A stretch of DNA of 64,000 nt from Agelaius tricolor (taxonomy: Eukaryota > Chordata > Aves > Passeriformes > Icteridae): the NCBI GenBank assembly GCA_023055355.1, contig JALJCS010000002.1, forward strand, positions 79,441,001 through 79,505,000, in the 5' to 3' direction. Both the position numbers and the translations under genes were made by a program. The notes beneath the pieces are model-generated. The model saw only the letters and a program-made list of their open reading frames with translations, did no database searches and was not told the origin of the DNA. Positions 12,600-25,943 of the stretch are shown piece after piece; position 1 is the stretch's first letter; each line of letters opens with the position of its first letter.

Positions 12600-12720
12600 C
12601 TAAGCATTATCCCAGCTTTGCAGGTGGTGAATGAAGCATGGGAAGGTTAACTGGTGTGCTCAGGATTATACAGCCCTGTGATCCATCCCAAACCTACTCT
12701 CTTTGTATTCCTTCCTCTGT
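12600..12720 (-). mobile_element. MIR SINE fragment, minus strand
   Basis: Positions 12605-12675 read as a reversed MIR core: ATTATCCCAGCTTTGCAGG, then GAAGCATGGGAAGGTTAACTGG, then GTGCTCAGGATTATACAGC. These match, in order, the MIR blocks for 'attatccccattttacag', 'gaggcacagagaggttaagtga' and 'ttgcccaaggtcacacagc'. The segment beyond 12675 is a weak continuation. The copy is diverged and non-functional. Confidence 0.72.
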
Positions 12721-15700
12721 CTGAAGGTGAAGATTAATGTATTTCATGCTACCAAACTCAACCTATAAGGGCTAGGCCAGTGTTAGAATAAGGTTATCAA
12801 AGAGCTGGAGAATTGGAAGAGGTACAGAGATCTTACTTTCTGAATTGTGAGTCTTCACAGAAAATGAAGTTCTTGTGTTGCTTGGTGTTACAAACCCTGC
12901 ACCTGCCAACTCAGTGCTGAAACAAACCTTGAGTGATGAGTAGCAGTGCTTGCTTTTTTCTCAGTTCTCAGTATAATGTTGCAATCTTTGTTTTCTCTTT
13001 GTGATATGCAGAGTTTTCTGTAAGCTGCAGAATTGCTATAATATTGCTGACAGTGTCCTGAGATGTAGTGGAGAATGTGCTAGAAATGGGCAGGCACATG
13101 CTGGTGGGCTGAACTTATTACTAAAACTGTAAACTCTGAGAGGATGAAAACAATTGAATGAGAGTGTCTTAAATTTTTACCAAGCAGATTTAAATTCAGC
13201 ATCTAATGAATTTTCACAAGGAGCGAGCCTAAATGGAGCATCTCAGTTAAATCAAAATTTAAGACTCACATTTCAGCATCCCATTGGGGAAAAACAGATT
13301 CTGTGTATTTTCTGTCATGTAAAAATTAACTGCAAAACCAAGTTCTTCTTCCCTACCCCCAGCCTTCCAGGCCTACTTTAAATCTCCAAAAGAACTGGCA
13401 AACTATAGTCAGTCTATCAAGAAAAAACCTACAAACCCAAACCACCAAATAATTGCTAGAAAAATAATTTTCCGTTCCAGATATCTTTAAGGTAGTCATT
13501 GGGTCCAGCAGTATTTGTAGCATCAGAAGCACCTGCCACAGGGTTATCCTTGACCCTGCTGTCTCACATTCCCTTCATGCATCTCTGCTTAACAAGCTGG
13601 AAACCTTTAAAGGGTGCCCAGGTACCTCCTGGAATTCTAGCTGCTGATAAATCAAAGTCAAGCAGAGGCTTTGTGAGCCTTCTACTTAAGTATGTTTTAA
13701 TTTTCAAGTGGTGGTGCTAGATTGTTGATAGTTATTTTTTCTTCAAACGTTTTTTTAAAGTGTAAACATTATTTAATTAGTTTCTAAGTGAGATAAGTAG
13801 TGAAAATCTGCCTGTTCTGAAGAAAGAGAATATTGTGGGTCAGTGAAAACTGACAAAAATAATGTTGTTCCATTTAAGAGCCCGTTAATTCCTTGGTTAA
13901 CCAGCACAGTCCCAAACAAAATGTGACCACAACCTGTGTGTTCATATTGGCCACAGCTCTTGGTATTACCATAGTATGGGAAAAAAATATTTCATGTTGA
14001 GCCTTGTTCAGAAGCCAGTGGTTAAGTTGTAGGTGATTTCAAAATGCAGTTACTCCCTACATAAAAAATGTACAGTAGAGAATAGCAGCTTAACCATGTG
14101 GAGAAATAAAGCCAGAAGAGAGAGTATGTTTTCAGTAGCAATTTAGTGCATGATTGATCTTACTGATAGCAATAGTGCAGTGTTCATAGCTGAGTAAGCC
14201 CACCAGCAACAACTTGCTTGTAATGTGTGTGTGTTGGAAAAATGCAAAGGAAATAAAACAAATTTCAAGTAAAATTTACATTTGTATTATAAAATTGAAC
14301 ATGTTAGAGTTAATTCCCTTTCCAAAACTCCTCTGTTTATGTGTTTATTTTGCCATTTCCTCTGACTCTCTTCTGTGTCTGTTTTGATATGTCTAGTACA
14401 TCTGGGTTTTTTTAATTAACACCTGAAAGACAAAAACAGTGTTACCAGAGGCAGTTGACTTTGCCCCCTTGTGTTTATTTTCTTGTTAAATTGCCTGCAA
14501 TGCTTCCTACCCTCTCACCCTTCCATTTCTCTGATAAGATAGTTGATAAAGTCATGCAGCATTTTTGCCTGTGAGTGTCCCAGAGGAATTGTCCATTGCC
14601 TGGGTTATAGAGACAAGAAACCATTCAGAGGGCAGAGCATGGAGTGGCATGAAAGACAGGTCCCCCCTCTGAGGACCTGGTGGCTGTCAGAGCACAGGGC
14701 CAGCTCTGAAGGGTGACATTGATTTGAGATTGTGAGTTGTGCAACATGGGCTGTGCACTCAGGGCACGGTTTTGCTCTAGTCATGCTTTGTGGTTGAGTT
14801 GTGACTTGGGTGTTAGTGAAGAAAAGCTTGTTTTCCCTGATGATGTAAAGGGAAGCTTGTAAGCTGAAGACTTCTAGCATGTAGAAATTTGAATATGAAA
14901 GTTGTCAAAACCACGTGGCAGTGGGTGAGAAGATGTCCCTTTTCACCCTGACCATTCTTCAGTGGTTTCACATGTGTGCCTGGGCAGCCAGGGTGAGTGT
15001 AAGGATGTGTTCAGAACAGCTCTGGCACAGCTGGGGAGTCTTTATGTTTGTCCTTTCCTCTGCAGCTCTCCCTTCACTGTTTCCCTTTGTAATGAGGGTG
15101 CTCAGAGTAATAGGCATACTTCAGCATTGTAAAATCAGCATCTTTATATTGATTTATCCCTTTTCACTGCACAGCTTCTTTTTCCATCCAAAATAAGGCA
15201 ATGGCTCTTACCTTCCTTTCCATTCCTTGCAAAGAATCAATTTGAAAACTGTTCTGTAATAGCACTGAGTCCTGCACTGAGGCAGCAGTGACCCTTCCCC
15301 TCAAGCTCCTTGTGCTGCTCTGGCACACAAGAGAGTGTGTGCTCCTCCTTCTGTGCTCCTTGTCTACTGACCTTCAGAAATAAGACTACTGAGCTAAATT
15401 TCAGGGCCTGCCTGTTGGTACCTGTGCTCACAAACCTTAGCATGGTCTGACAGGTTGATGTCTGCAAAACCTGTCTTCCCAAGAACAGAAAGTGTTCACA
15501 CTACTGGATGGGAGATATTCTTGAGCCTGGTCCTTATTTGTTGGTCCAAAAAATTAAAATGCTGGAATAATAATGACAACATCTTGGAACACAGAACAGA
15601 CTCAGTGTTATCTAGACCTGAATAGCCTTAACTTTGAAACAGCCTTCTGAATTTTTCCCATTATATTTATATATTGTTTTTCCTCTAAACTTCAGTTTTG

Positions 15701-15721
15701 ATCTGTTTTGTGCCACGACTG
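12721..15721. other. Unique non-coding sequence, no gene seen
   Basis: No gene, RNA or interspersed repeat was supported. The block 13150-13290 is AT-rich, unique and rich in AATTT/TTAAAT motifs, so it is a weak candidate conserved element. ORFs at 14605-14880 and 14915-15196 have no recognisable domains. Confidence 0.5.
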
Positions 15722-15752
15722 TGTTGTTGTTGTTGTTTGGTTGGTTGGTTTT
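15722..15752. repeat. TTG/TTGG microsatellite
   Basis: Five consecutive TGT/TTG units run into three GGTT units, giving a compound simple repeat of about 31 bases. It is probably polymorphic in length. Confidence 0.8.
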
Positions 15753-18700
15753 CTTGGATGACTGCAGTAGTTATGCCAGGATTTCTGGATTAATAGTACA
15801 GATTCAATGTCTGTGTAAGGGCCTGATATATTTCAGTTCCACTTGGGAGGATGCTGGTATCCAGCTTTTGAGTGTATATTAAACCATCATTGTGGGTCAT
15901 AAATTGTTCTTGTAGTTTGTTCACAAAGTGCCTTGAGATTTGCATTCTCTGAACTGATAAATAAAATGAGTGATTGTGTTTTGAGTAAATTCAGGCTGTC
16001 ATGGTGCTGTTCCTTTGAGGACTGGATGTTGCATGTTGGATTTTGTGTGCAGGGTGTGTGAAGCTAACCTTGTTTCATAAGAATTCACTCCACAGCCATT
16101 TATTGTGAGGTGATACCTTGTGGCCTGGGAGCAGCAGGTTGTTTCAGCTTAGTTAGCTCAGTGGCAGCAGTTCTCCCAAGACTGTGCTCTCAGGTCGAAA
16201 GTCCATGGTTTGCACAATGGGCTTTAGACTGCTTTCAGTTCCTTTTGTGTTGTTTCCACTCCTTTTTACTCATTCATGACTGCCACATCATTTTTGTGCT
16301 GGGAAGAAGAAAGTGAGTTGTTTCCTTTGGGAGGTATCTTTCTGCCTCTAAAGAAGCAGCTTTCAGTATTTGTTTCCTGCTGCTGTACTTCTATCACCAG
16401 ATCAGCTTCTGTTTTGCTTCTACAGTCTCTGCTTTCAGATGGGTTAAACAGGGCAGTGAGCTGTACAGACTGTTGTAGGACATGCTCATCTGTGCCTGTT
16501 CTGGTATATAAAGTAAGCTTAAAGCTGCAGCATCTGACTGATGGCCTGGGTGAGTGGTGATTGTGCCACTGGCATGTTACAACAGTAAGGTGCTCTGGTT
16601 ACTGCTACTTCCATCAGTAATTTCTTCTAGAAGTAATTTCTTCTTCAAGATGCACTGAGATTTGTACATAAAAGTGTATAACATCTCTGAGATGTATAAA
16701 GTATGTGCTGATAAAGAGGAGTTTGTAGTGCTCTGAATTAGTCTTCTGAAACCTTAATACACCCAGGATGTGCAACCAACCTCCTGTTCTACACAGTGAA
16801 AAGAGAGAGCAGCTCCAGATGGTTTATACATCCATGCCACTGCAGACATGGATGGATGGAATACACTGGGTTTTTAGGAGACCAATCTCTTTTTCTTGAC
16901 TCAAGAGGGTCTGTAGAGCTGACTTACAGTGCCTGGCTTTCAGGTGTCTGAAGTTAGGTGTCAGGTCAGGAGACCCATCCTAAATCTCTCACTCCAGCTG
17001 TGGATTCTGAACAAAGGTCAAGAAATTTAGTTAACACCTTTGTCTCTCATCAAATTATTTTAATATATAAGCTCTGGATATTGTGGCTGTAATTGTGTTT
17101 TATTTTGAGCCAATTTTAAGTACCTTCCTCTTGCTTAGGCTAGTTGTCTGTGTGTGTTTACCCTGTTCAGTAGAGCTTTTCTTAGAGACACATCTAGAAT
17201 GTGTGGAGCTTCTCAGAAAATGAACAGAAGGAGATTTCTGGAACGTCTGTTGTGAAGGAAAAGGAGCATTTTCTGTGAAGAATGTAGCAAGAATTAACAG
17301 ACATAAAGCAAATTACCATCTGAAATGTTGAGCCTTTGGGAGGTTTTAAAAGACCAAAGGAGATCATGGAAAACACATTCTGCTAATGTAGGACACAGCT
17401 TAGTCCATGAAAGTTACTAATTTCTGGAAACTTCTTGTAATCATGTCAAACTCCTTACTAAACCATCTGGACTCTTTTCCATTCTTGGCTCAGTTAGTAT
17501 GTGTAGCCTCTTTTATTTGGCATGAATAGTATGGGGGCTGAAACAAAAGACTCCAGAGTAGGCTAAGGAAACCTTCTCAAAGATCAATTTTATTAAGAGA
17601 CCACGTGAGACAGAGTTTTGCCCCACTTTGGGATTTTGTAGAATCTCAAGGAACTAATGTGGCAAGTAGTGAAGGAGCAAGGAACAGTCATGCTAAATTG
17701 GGTGCAGGAGCAAGGAGATAGCTGAACTTTGCCCAGAGTCATTCAGTGAGTCAATGTGTATGTGCCTGCCTCCTAGCAGCACGAAATAACTTTAGAAGGT
17801 CAATTATCTAATCAAGATAACAAGGCATTTGAGGAAGGATCTTTCCCGTCTGGATCATTTTATTGGATCAGCTAAATTGTATCACTTTGTTAGCTGTAAT
17901 GTGCCTCAATTGAAAGCTACAGCTTGTGGAAGAAGATGGAGAGGGTGGCCTGGAGTGAGCCATGCCAAATTGCAAAATTCAGATCTGGATCTCGTGCTCT
18001 CCTGAAATTACAGTAGTCTGGGCACATATCTGATCAAGTTGTTGGGCATATTTGGAAGTGTGTCTTTCTTTTTCCTCCAGTGTTCAGTTGTTCAAGAGTC
18101 ATCTCGCTTTGAAATGGCGAAACTCTCTTCTGTCAAATGTCAGGGTAAGAATTTTGGAGGGAAATTGCTTTGTCTTGAGCTTAGGTGGATCAAAGATGTG
18201 TATGTATGTGAGTGTATGTGGAGATTTCACATCACATGGTATGGGAAGAGATTCCACTTGGGAATGAAAGAGGCAGCAGGTATCAACATGCCCAAATATA
18301 TATTGACAAATGCATTTGATGTGCCTGTCAGAATAGAACTTGCTCCCTGAGAGAGGGCAGCTGTCTGCTGCTGACTGGAGAGGTGTTTTGGAGCAAATGG
18401 ATCTTTGTCATCTTTCCATCTGGTAATGTGGATGTGCTAAATTGGTGGAAGGAAGTAGGAGGGAGGTGCAGGAGCCTACCTGCCAGTTGACAGTGTTTTG
18501 CCCAGTTCCTTTTCTGTCCAAAAAGCTGCTGTCAGAACTGGTTGTCTTACAGATTCTAAAAAGTTATTAAAATACCCAGAAAGAGAAGAGTTGTATTCCT
18601 AGACACTAAGTAAAAGTATGATCTATGTAGAACATTTTTGTAGTAATAAACTTAGTGTGGTCCTAAGCACCAATGGAAAGGCAGACACACGTCCCAAGGA

Positions 18701-21700
18701 AGCGTTCCCTTGTTTCCTGTAGTTTGTGGTCTGCTAATTAGGTCAGTTGGTTTACTTGAGCTATACAGAGATTTGTTGAAGTGCCTGCTTACAGAAGAAG
18801 GCCTGGCCATCTCCCTGCAAAAAGATGGCAGTTCTGAACAAAAATATTGTTCTTTCTTGATCCCTGGTTTTATTTTTACCAGGCGACGTAATGTCTGCCA
18901 GTTCCCTTTGTAAAAACCTGTGTTACTTTTAATAAATGCCAGAAGTCTGGTGTAGAATGTGGAAATTAAGATATTTGCAAGTTTGCAACTGTTTGTGATC
19001 GGAATGTAGGTTGCTGCTTTCAGTCAAAGAGAGACTGAATATTTAATTAATAAGGATGATTTCAATTAAAATGCTTGTTTTGCTTTCCCTCTTATATGGG
19101 AAAATGCAGACCCTGTTCTGTAAAAGTTCCCCATGGCTACTTTAGAACAAATATATAGTTATTCCTTCTTCATTACTCTTCACCACTAATTATAAATCAC
19201 TGGATCACCAGTGTCTGACTCTACTTGCAGTTAAGAATTTATCTGCATTATTCTGGAACTTCCTCTTTTTCCCTGAGGTTTAAACGGGCGATGGCTGTAT
19301 CAGATTAGAAGGAAAAAGAAAACTTAGACTCATTACATAGGTCTGAGTTGAGGACCAGGGGCTATGATCTGGCTACATTCTCTCATTCATTTTTTACTCC
19401 ACAAATAGTCATGCATTCTTGCCAGCAGGCAAATTTAATTCCTTGGCAGTCCACTAAGTTCCTTCCTCCCACTGCCGGCTGTTCAAAAAGTAACCTGCTA
19501 TTAATGTTCATGCTATTAAAGACGTTCATGGTATATGGTCCTTCACTGTGTTCCTTATTTTCTAGGATCTATAAGGACCAGTATTGTCTAATTTGGGATC
19601 CATTGTTTAAAATAGCAATTCCTTCCAGAGCTACAAAAGAGGAAAAGTGCTGTGCCCAGTGGTTGGGGTTTATAGGGTTGGTACTTTGCTGTCAGTGCAA
19701 ATATTTGAAAGTTCATTTTATGCATATTTTACTATTTAAATCTATCTGTTATTCTTAAAAACACATAAAGAATTTTTCTTATGCTAATTAAAAGCACATT
19801 ATGTGTTTTTAGACCAAACAACTGATGCAAGATTGTTTAAATGGATTGTTTCAGAAATTATTTTGAGCTGTTTTAGTAAAGAAATTGGGCAAAAAGAAAC
19901 TATTCTTTTCTTGTTTATTTTTTTTCCCCCCATCTCATGATTTTGACTAAAGATACTTCTGAGGCTTTAAAAAAATCTAGTTCTGTCTTGTTGGAAAAGA
20001 TTAGTCTGTTGTAATCACTAGGCAGACATTTGTACAGTAAAGGTGTTAAACCATGAGATAATCGGGTTGGAGATGCTGGGAAGCAATTTGTCTTGTTCTT
20101 TGTCTTCTAGAAAGCAAACACAGTAGTAAAGGTTGTTCATTGCCTCTTAGTTTATTTTTGTGGTCATTACTTTAACCTTAATCCTTTATTTTCTCTTGTT
20201 GCCTTGAGGATGGATTTTGATGAACCACCAAATTTTGTAGTATTGGCAGTAGATTGCAGGTAGACTGTTAGGTAGAAAGGCATTATGATTTCTTTGCTTT
20301 TTGGCTCATTTGGTTGTCTGATTCCAGTGCTGCCAAATGCCAAGAGTTTAGAGTTCTTCTCACCCCTGTGCCTTTGGTGAATTTGAATTTCTACCTAAAC
20401 TGTGCCATATATATTGTTTCAAATTAATTTCTGGTTCATACATTTTTCTAGGCCATTTGTTTCAGTTTCTTCATGCTTTCTGAGGGTTCAGCCCTGAGTG
20501 AAGTGACCGTGACAAAATCCATCCTCTGGGATTGGGGGTGGGAAGGAGTTGGACTCCTTGTGTAATGAAAGGGAATTCAGTGAGAGGTTCTGATTTCTCT
20601 CCAAAGAGTTCGTTACATTTCCTAGCAAAGGCCGGATACTTGTTACTAAAAACTGTTAATTGGATTGAATATGCTTGCAAACAATCATGGGGGTAGTAAC
20701 AAAGAGCTGTCAGAGAGGATGGACAATGCCTTGTTCTGAGCTTCAGGATAAATAACAGTTCCGTGCTCATTATGAACTGATGGGGTGTTTCTCCACAGTT
20801 AAGGTTGCAGCTACTTTCCCATTGTATTTTGTTTCATCAGGTTATTTGTTTTGTTGTATGAGAAACTTGGATTCAAAAATATCTTTTGTCAGTTAACTTT
20901 ATTTTTAACAAAGCTTTTTTTGTGTGTTTCCAGTGCTAATTGAAGTCCATCAGTGGCTATATGATTTAATGGCCTTAATAGGAATCTCTGAGCACAAACA
21001 AAACAGAGTGCTATAAATCACAGCATGTGCAGAGAAATGTAATTCCTTTCTGTGGAGAGGTAAAGAGCAAAATTACTGAGCTGTATTATATTGCATGCCC
21101 TGCAGGTCATCTGAAGAACTGGGATTTCAGAGTTACTTGCTTTTGTAGAATAATGTCACATAAACAGAGTAAAGTACAAATATCAGTGACTTCTTTGTTT
21201 CCTTTGTGTGGCCATAAGCAGTGCTGCTGTTGCTGAAGAGTTTTAGCAGTTTACTGTGCTCCCCATACTGGTAGGTGCATGGACAGTAATTTAGCTTAGC
21301 ACATTTGGTGGCAAATATTGTTGTAAAATAACTGAAGGTTTGTTTCTCAAATATCCACCTTTCTGTGGTTCTAGTAACCAAGGTAATTTGCCTGTGATAT
21401 TATATGGAGATGCCTTACTTCTATTGGGATAACATAATTGTATTTCATTTTTAAGTAGTTGGCAACTGTGTGGAAATTTTTGTGTGAAGACGAGGAGAAC
21501 TGCTGTGCAATTGCTGGGGTGCATGGAATATTGTTCTAGCATCTGTTTCTCAACATACTGTATTTTAGTGTACGGACTATAGCATCAATCTTTTTCTCCT
21601 TTGCTAGCAAGACAAGTTTTAAATTCAAAAAAGAAATACAGCAAACATTCACAGACATATGCCAGTAAAGACTGCAGTTGGATAGGTGTGATTTCCCATC

Positions 21701-22527
21701 TTTTCTCTTGACCTTATTAGCTAGAAAATCTAGGATGTCATCTCAGACTAATTGTGCTGCTGGAGTGTATGCATTTTACTGAGCTGAGGGATATCTTTTG
21801 ATGTACATAGAGATTTAATTATCAATATACCTCTTGACAGCATTTCAAGAATGGTAGAGAAGAGAACAAGTGGGCTATATTTTAAGCTATCATTGACATC
21901 TTCAAACTCCATAGGATGTTGACAATGCATAATGTTATGTAAAATTCCATGGTGGGAAATTGAGAGCTACTGTCAAGACTCAGAATTAAAACAAAAAAGA
22001 AAATTGCAGAAGGAAGGAAATAAGCTGTGAATGGCAGGTTATTTCTTCTCGAAATAATGTGTCAAAAATCTGTATTTTATTGCTGCTCTTTGCATCCTTC
22101 TGCTACCTTATATGCAGAACTACCTACTGTATCTTCTGTGTTACTCCTTCCCAAAGGGAAACCAGTGGTGCAAAGATGAATTGCTGAAGCTGGTAAACTC
22201 CTAAGCTGTGTTAGTCCATGTGCTGTTTCCTGCTCTGTACTAGGATGGATAGAAAAGGAAGTCAGTTAGTTGCTGTAATGGGAAGCATGCAGAGAGTCCC
22301 AGTGTGAGGTGGATGCATCCAAACCTCTAAAGAGCACAGCAGTTCTGGCTGTTGGCTGGGATCAGCTCTGAGGAGCAGGAGGTTCACAGGAGGTGAGCTG
22401 GGTTTCCTTTAATGAAAAACCAAACAGCACTTCAAGTTAGACAGCAAGTTCTTAGCTTAGGTTTGTATTTGTAGAAAGAAGAGAAATTTTATATTTATGA
22501 CATTACCAACTTGTATTTGGAATAGCT
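15753..22527. other. Long unique non-coding stretch
   Basis: No supported gene. It contains a 16-base-period duplication of AGTAATTTCTTCT at 16616-16644 and T-rich runs near 19915. The region 19760-20460 is notably AT-rich. Small ORFs such as 18039-18350 and 19348-19758 (plus) show no domains or codon bias that I can recognise. No CpG island. Confidence 0.5.
16616..16644. repeat. Short tandem duplication, 16-bp period
   Basis: The 13-base core AGTAATTTCTTCT occurs at 16616-16628 and again at 16632-16644. It is a small local duplication without evident function. Confidence 0.6.
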
Positions 22528-22558
22528 GGGACTGGAGGGGGGAGGGGGGTGTAGAGGG
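22528..22558 (+). other. Guanine-quadruplex-type motif
   Basis: Four guanine tracts lie at 22528-22530, 22537-22542, 22544-22549 and 22556-22558, separated by loops of 6, 1 and 6 bases. This satisfies the common G3+N1-7 quadruplex rule. It lies in otherwise AT-rich unique sequence and is not inside a CpG island. Folding in the cell is inference. Confidence 0.55.
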
Positions 22559-25500
22559 AGAAACAAGCCTGAAAAACAACTATAAAATAAACCAAGACAT
22601 TTCCAGTTACACATGCAAAACTTGAAGGTAAGATTTGAAAACAAATGAATTACATTTACACTCACTTAAATGCTCTGCCTTTTGATATGGTATAATGCCA
22701 CATGTAGGTCCTTGAAACAAAGTGCAATAAACCTTCTGCCTTGTTTCTTTTGTTCCAGTAATGTTGTAAACCATTTAGGATTAACATTTGTAATCTGGTG
22801 CTACTTCCTGGACTGAAGTATCACTGTGTAAAGTGCTCTTGTGTGTTTGCTGTCATTCCTCATTACTCACATGCAAGCAGCAGTCGGCATTGATGGCATG
22901 TGACTTTGCCTTGCTCATGCTGCCTTGGTGTGGATAGGAAGGTCGTCTGCCTCAGTTGCAAATATTGGAGTTTTAGACCACAAAAGCATAACCCTTTCCT
23001 TTTTTTTTTCCCCACTGCAATGCTTTGATATGGTAATGATCAAAATATGGTGTGATTCCAAAAGAGGTATACAAACTTTCTTGTTCTTGGCATAAAAATA
23101 TTACTCTCTGGAAACACCTTCTGTGTCAAATGATGGATATGTTCCTGTGATTTATGTAAGTGATTGTCAGGAGGTTTTGTGGCTCATCCAATTTTAGCAG
23201 TCAAGTACTCTTTCCTTGTCACTTATGACATACTTGATGAATTTTCATGATTAGCTAACGTGCTTCGTAATTGTCAAAACTTTGCAATGGTATTCCTTGG
23301 AAATATTGAGAAGGGGGAATTCAGCTCTACCTCCCATTTCTTCTGCACAGCCACACTTTTTTCTTCAGTTCTCTTTTATTTTCCCTGTCCAGTAGCCTTT
23401 TGGAAACCTCTCAGTTAGCTTTGGTTAACTCTTTCTCAGATTCACGCTTTGTTTGTCTGTTCTTTAGCAAACAGCTGTGTTGTTCTTGGCTTGGGCACAG
23501 GAATACCTCAGTACAGCAACACGTAAATTGTATTTAACAGGATGGTTTTGGTTGTAAGACAGAGTGCTGCTGAGAATGTGACACTGATATTTTTCATCTC
23601 ATATTTTATCACTTGAGTTTTCCAGAGAAATACTGACAAAACCATGGGGTTTGTTTTCCTACACATAACCTTTTCAGATGCCCTTGGTCTCTCTTTTGAG
23701 TTGGTGTGCACCTCATTGCCTTGCTGTCCCCATCATTAGTTCAGACACTCCAGCAACCTGTCAAGTACATCCTTCCTGTCACCAGAGAAATTAAGTTCTT
23801 TATGGTGTTTTTATAACTGTTTAAGTCTGTGATTCTGTGATTTCTGGCTTGGTGACAGGTGAGGCCCCTAATGGGCAGCCTCTGTGCCACTGGGGAAGGA
23901 CCCCACCATTACAGGCAGCAAGGCCAGCACCTCCCTGCTGCTCTCACTGCCCCTGTCACTTAGCTGTCTCACATGGCTGGCAATAATTACAGTGCAGTGA
24001 ACTGGGCAGCAAGGGAAATGCAGAGGAGCCTTGTGGTCCTGCTTTGGGTCTCCTGCACTCTGGGAAAATGCAGAGAGGGCACCACAGGGTTTGGCTGGCG
24101 GTTCCAGGGTCAGCTCTGGCCGATGGCAAATGGCCATGCCTGTGCTTGATGTCACCCCTCTGGGCAGAGCTGGCTCCCTGCTCATGCAGGCAGGGCAAAG
24201 AGTGCTCCTGGCCCTGCTCTGAGCACTGTGTGCCTGTTCTTTAAGCTAAGCCCACTTGCTCTTGGAGAGTGCAGGATGACTCCCTGAAAGGCAGAAGGAT
24301 CAGGTGTTCCCACTGTGTCTGTGGGGCTGGCCAGGGTCCCGCTGACAGCCCTCCCCAACGCTGGGTGTGCAGAGTCTGTCATGTCCTTTGGCCAGGCTCA
24401 GTTGGCTGCTGTGCTTGCACCTTGTATTGGGCTGTCACCCAGAGCTCCTCAGGGCAGGTGTTCAGAGATGCCTGTCTGATGTGCAACATCTTTGAGGGGA
24501 GAACACGTACACTGCAACCTGCAAGGCTCTGAGGGTGTATTTTATCAATTGTTTTCCCTCCTACCTTCCATTTCAAACCTTTCTTTGAACTTTAATCCTC
24601 CCATTAATTTGCCTGAAGGAAACATGAGTCGACTGTTCTTGAATCTCATTATTGAATCCTTGTTGCAGCAGGAGTTTATCTCTGGAGGCAGGGGCTCTGG
24701 GTGCCCAGAAGAGGATGCCATGCTCCCATGTTGCCAGCAACACAGCATCCATCAGGAATGCTGTGGAAGTGAGGCCAAGCAGTCACTGCTGTTCTCATCA
24801 CATGTTTGACCTGCTTTGTGCCAGGGACACCATGAAGTTACCAATGGTTGCAATTGGTGCAGCATTGCTTGTTGCTAAAATAGTGTGATGGGGTTTCGTA
24901 TTTTTTTTTCTTTTCCTTGATAAAGTTTGGAAATTTAATCCTTTGTCCTTGAAAAGTCTCCACAAAAATAAAATCTCTCTGAGAAGAGAAACTGGTGGAT
25001 GTGCTTTCTGAATTGCTTACATAAATAACTGGAAAACTCATTTTCTTGTCTCTTCAAAGTATCACAGCCCAGTGTATCTGATGGGGTGCAGTGTTCCAGG
25101 CTTGCCCCCTGGGTCAGGCAGAGGCCGGTGTGTGATTATGCCAGTCTGTTTGTAGGAAAGCTGTGATGGTGAGACCTACTAAAATCTATAGTGAGTGTAA
25201 GAAAATATTCTACTGGGCTCTCTATTGCTTCTCTCTCCACAATGTTTAGCCTGCTTCTCTGTCTTCTTCATCAAAACCCACTTGATTTTGTCTCTGAAAT
25301 CTAGACTCATCACTCCTCATTAATCTTGTGGTGAAGTTGCTTGTTTTTGGAAAAGGGGCATTAAAATTATTTTAAAACTTTAAAAATGGATAGTCAGAAT
25401 GAAATTTGAAAATAACTGTTCTTGGTGGAAGTTCTGCAGCTGTTACTAGGTGATGGCTCTTCAAAGGCTTTGACATTTTTACTGTTGGTTTAAGTGGGGG

Positions 25501-25922
25501 TGTATCTATGCTAGAGTTTGGTCCATCTGACAATCCAACCCATATGACATTATAGGAAGACAAAATGTAAAAGCAGAGGGGAGTGGGGAGTATTTTAAGG
25601 CAAGTAGAAGTGAACAGTAACTGAAAGCTTTCTAAAATCCTGTGAACTGAACTTCAGTTTTGATCGATCTTACTGCAGATGCCATTTTAAAAGCTGTCAT
25701 TTCAGCAAAGGAAGGAGCAAGGCCCCCTCTCTAGGTCAGTTCAGCATCAGAGGCTTGAGAAGAACTTGGAATGAAAATGTAAAAATTAATATTGAATAGA
25801 TTTTCTGATTTTTCTGTTTAGAAGGTTGGCTGCATTAACAAAGTGCAATGATGGCTCTGTAGCAGTCAGTAGATACCCAGTGACATGGACACTCATCCCT
25901 GCCTCTGAGTCCCCCCAAGGCT
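22559..25922. other. Unique non-coding sequence, GC-richer centre
   Basis: Positions 23870-24480 are GC-richer with many overlapping ORFs on both strands and no recognisable products. CpG dinucleotides remain sparse, so it is not a CpG island. A (TCTGTGATT)-like doublet at about 23826-23842 recalls CR1 terminal repeats, but the flanking sequence does not support a CR1. Confidence 0.45.
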
Positions 25923-25943
25923 GGGGAAGGGGGGGTGGGGGGG
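25923..25943 (+). other. Strong guanine-quadruplex-type motif
   Basis: Runs of four, seven and seven guanines at 25923-25926, 25929-25935 and 25937-25943 are separated by AA and T. The seven-base runs can supply two tracts, so a three-tetrad quadruplex with short loops of 2, 1 and 1 bases is possible. A run of six cytosines lies just upstream. Confidence 0.65.

Noticed and set aside
15915..15975. Possible tail of an ancient LINE/SINE (AAGTGCCTTGAGATTTG...)
   Set aside because: It resembles the 'aagtgctttgagatc' tail shared by old vertebrate repeats, but the match is short and the expected 'ctatataaatgc' follow-up is missing.
17520..17720. Possible second, minus-strand LTR (AATAAA context on the minus strand)
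   Set aside because: No TG...CA boundaries, no target duplication and no block order that I recognise.
24000..24480. CpG island or promoter in the GC-richer patch
   Set aside because: CpG dinucleotides are few; GC is high mainly through TGG, CAG and CTG.
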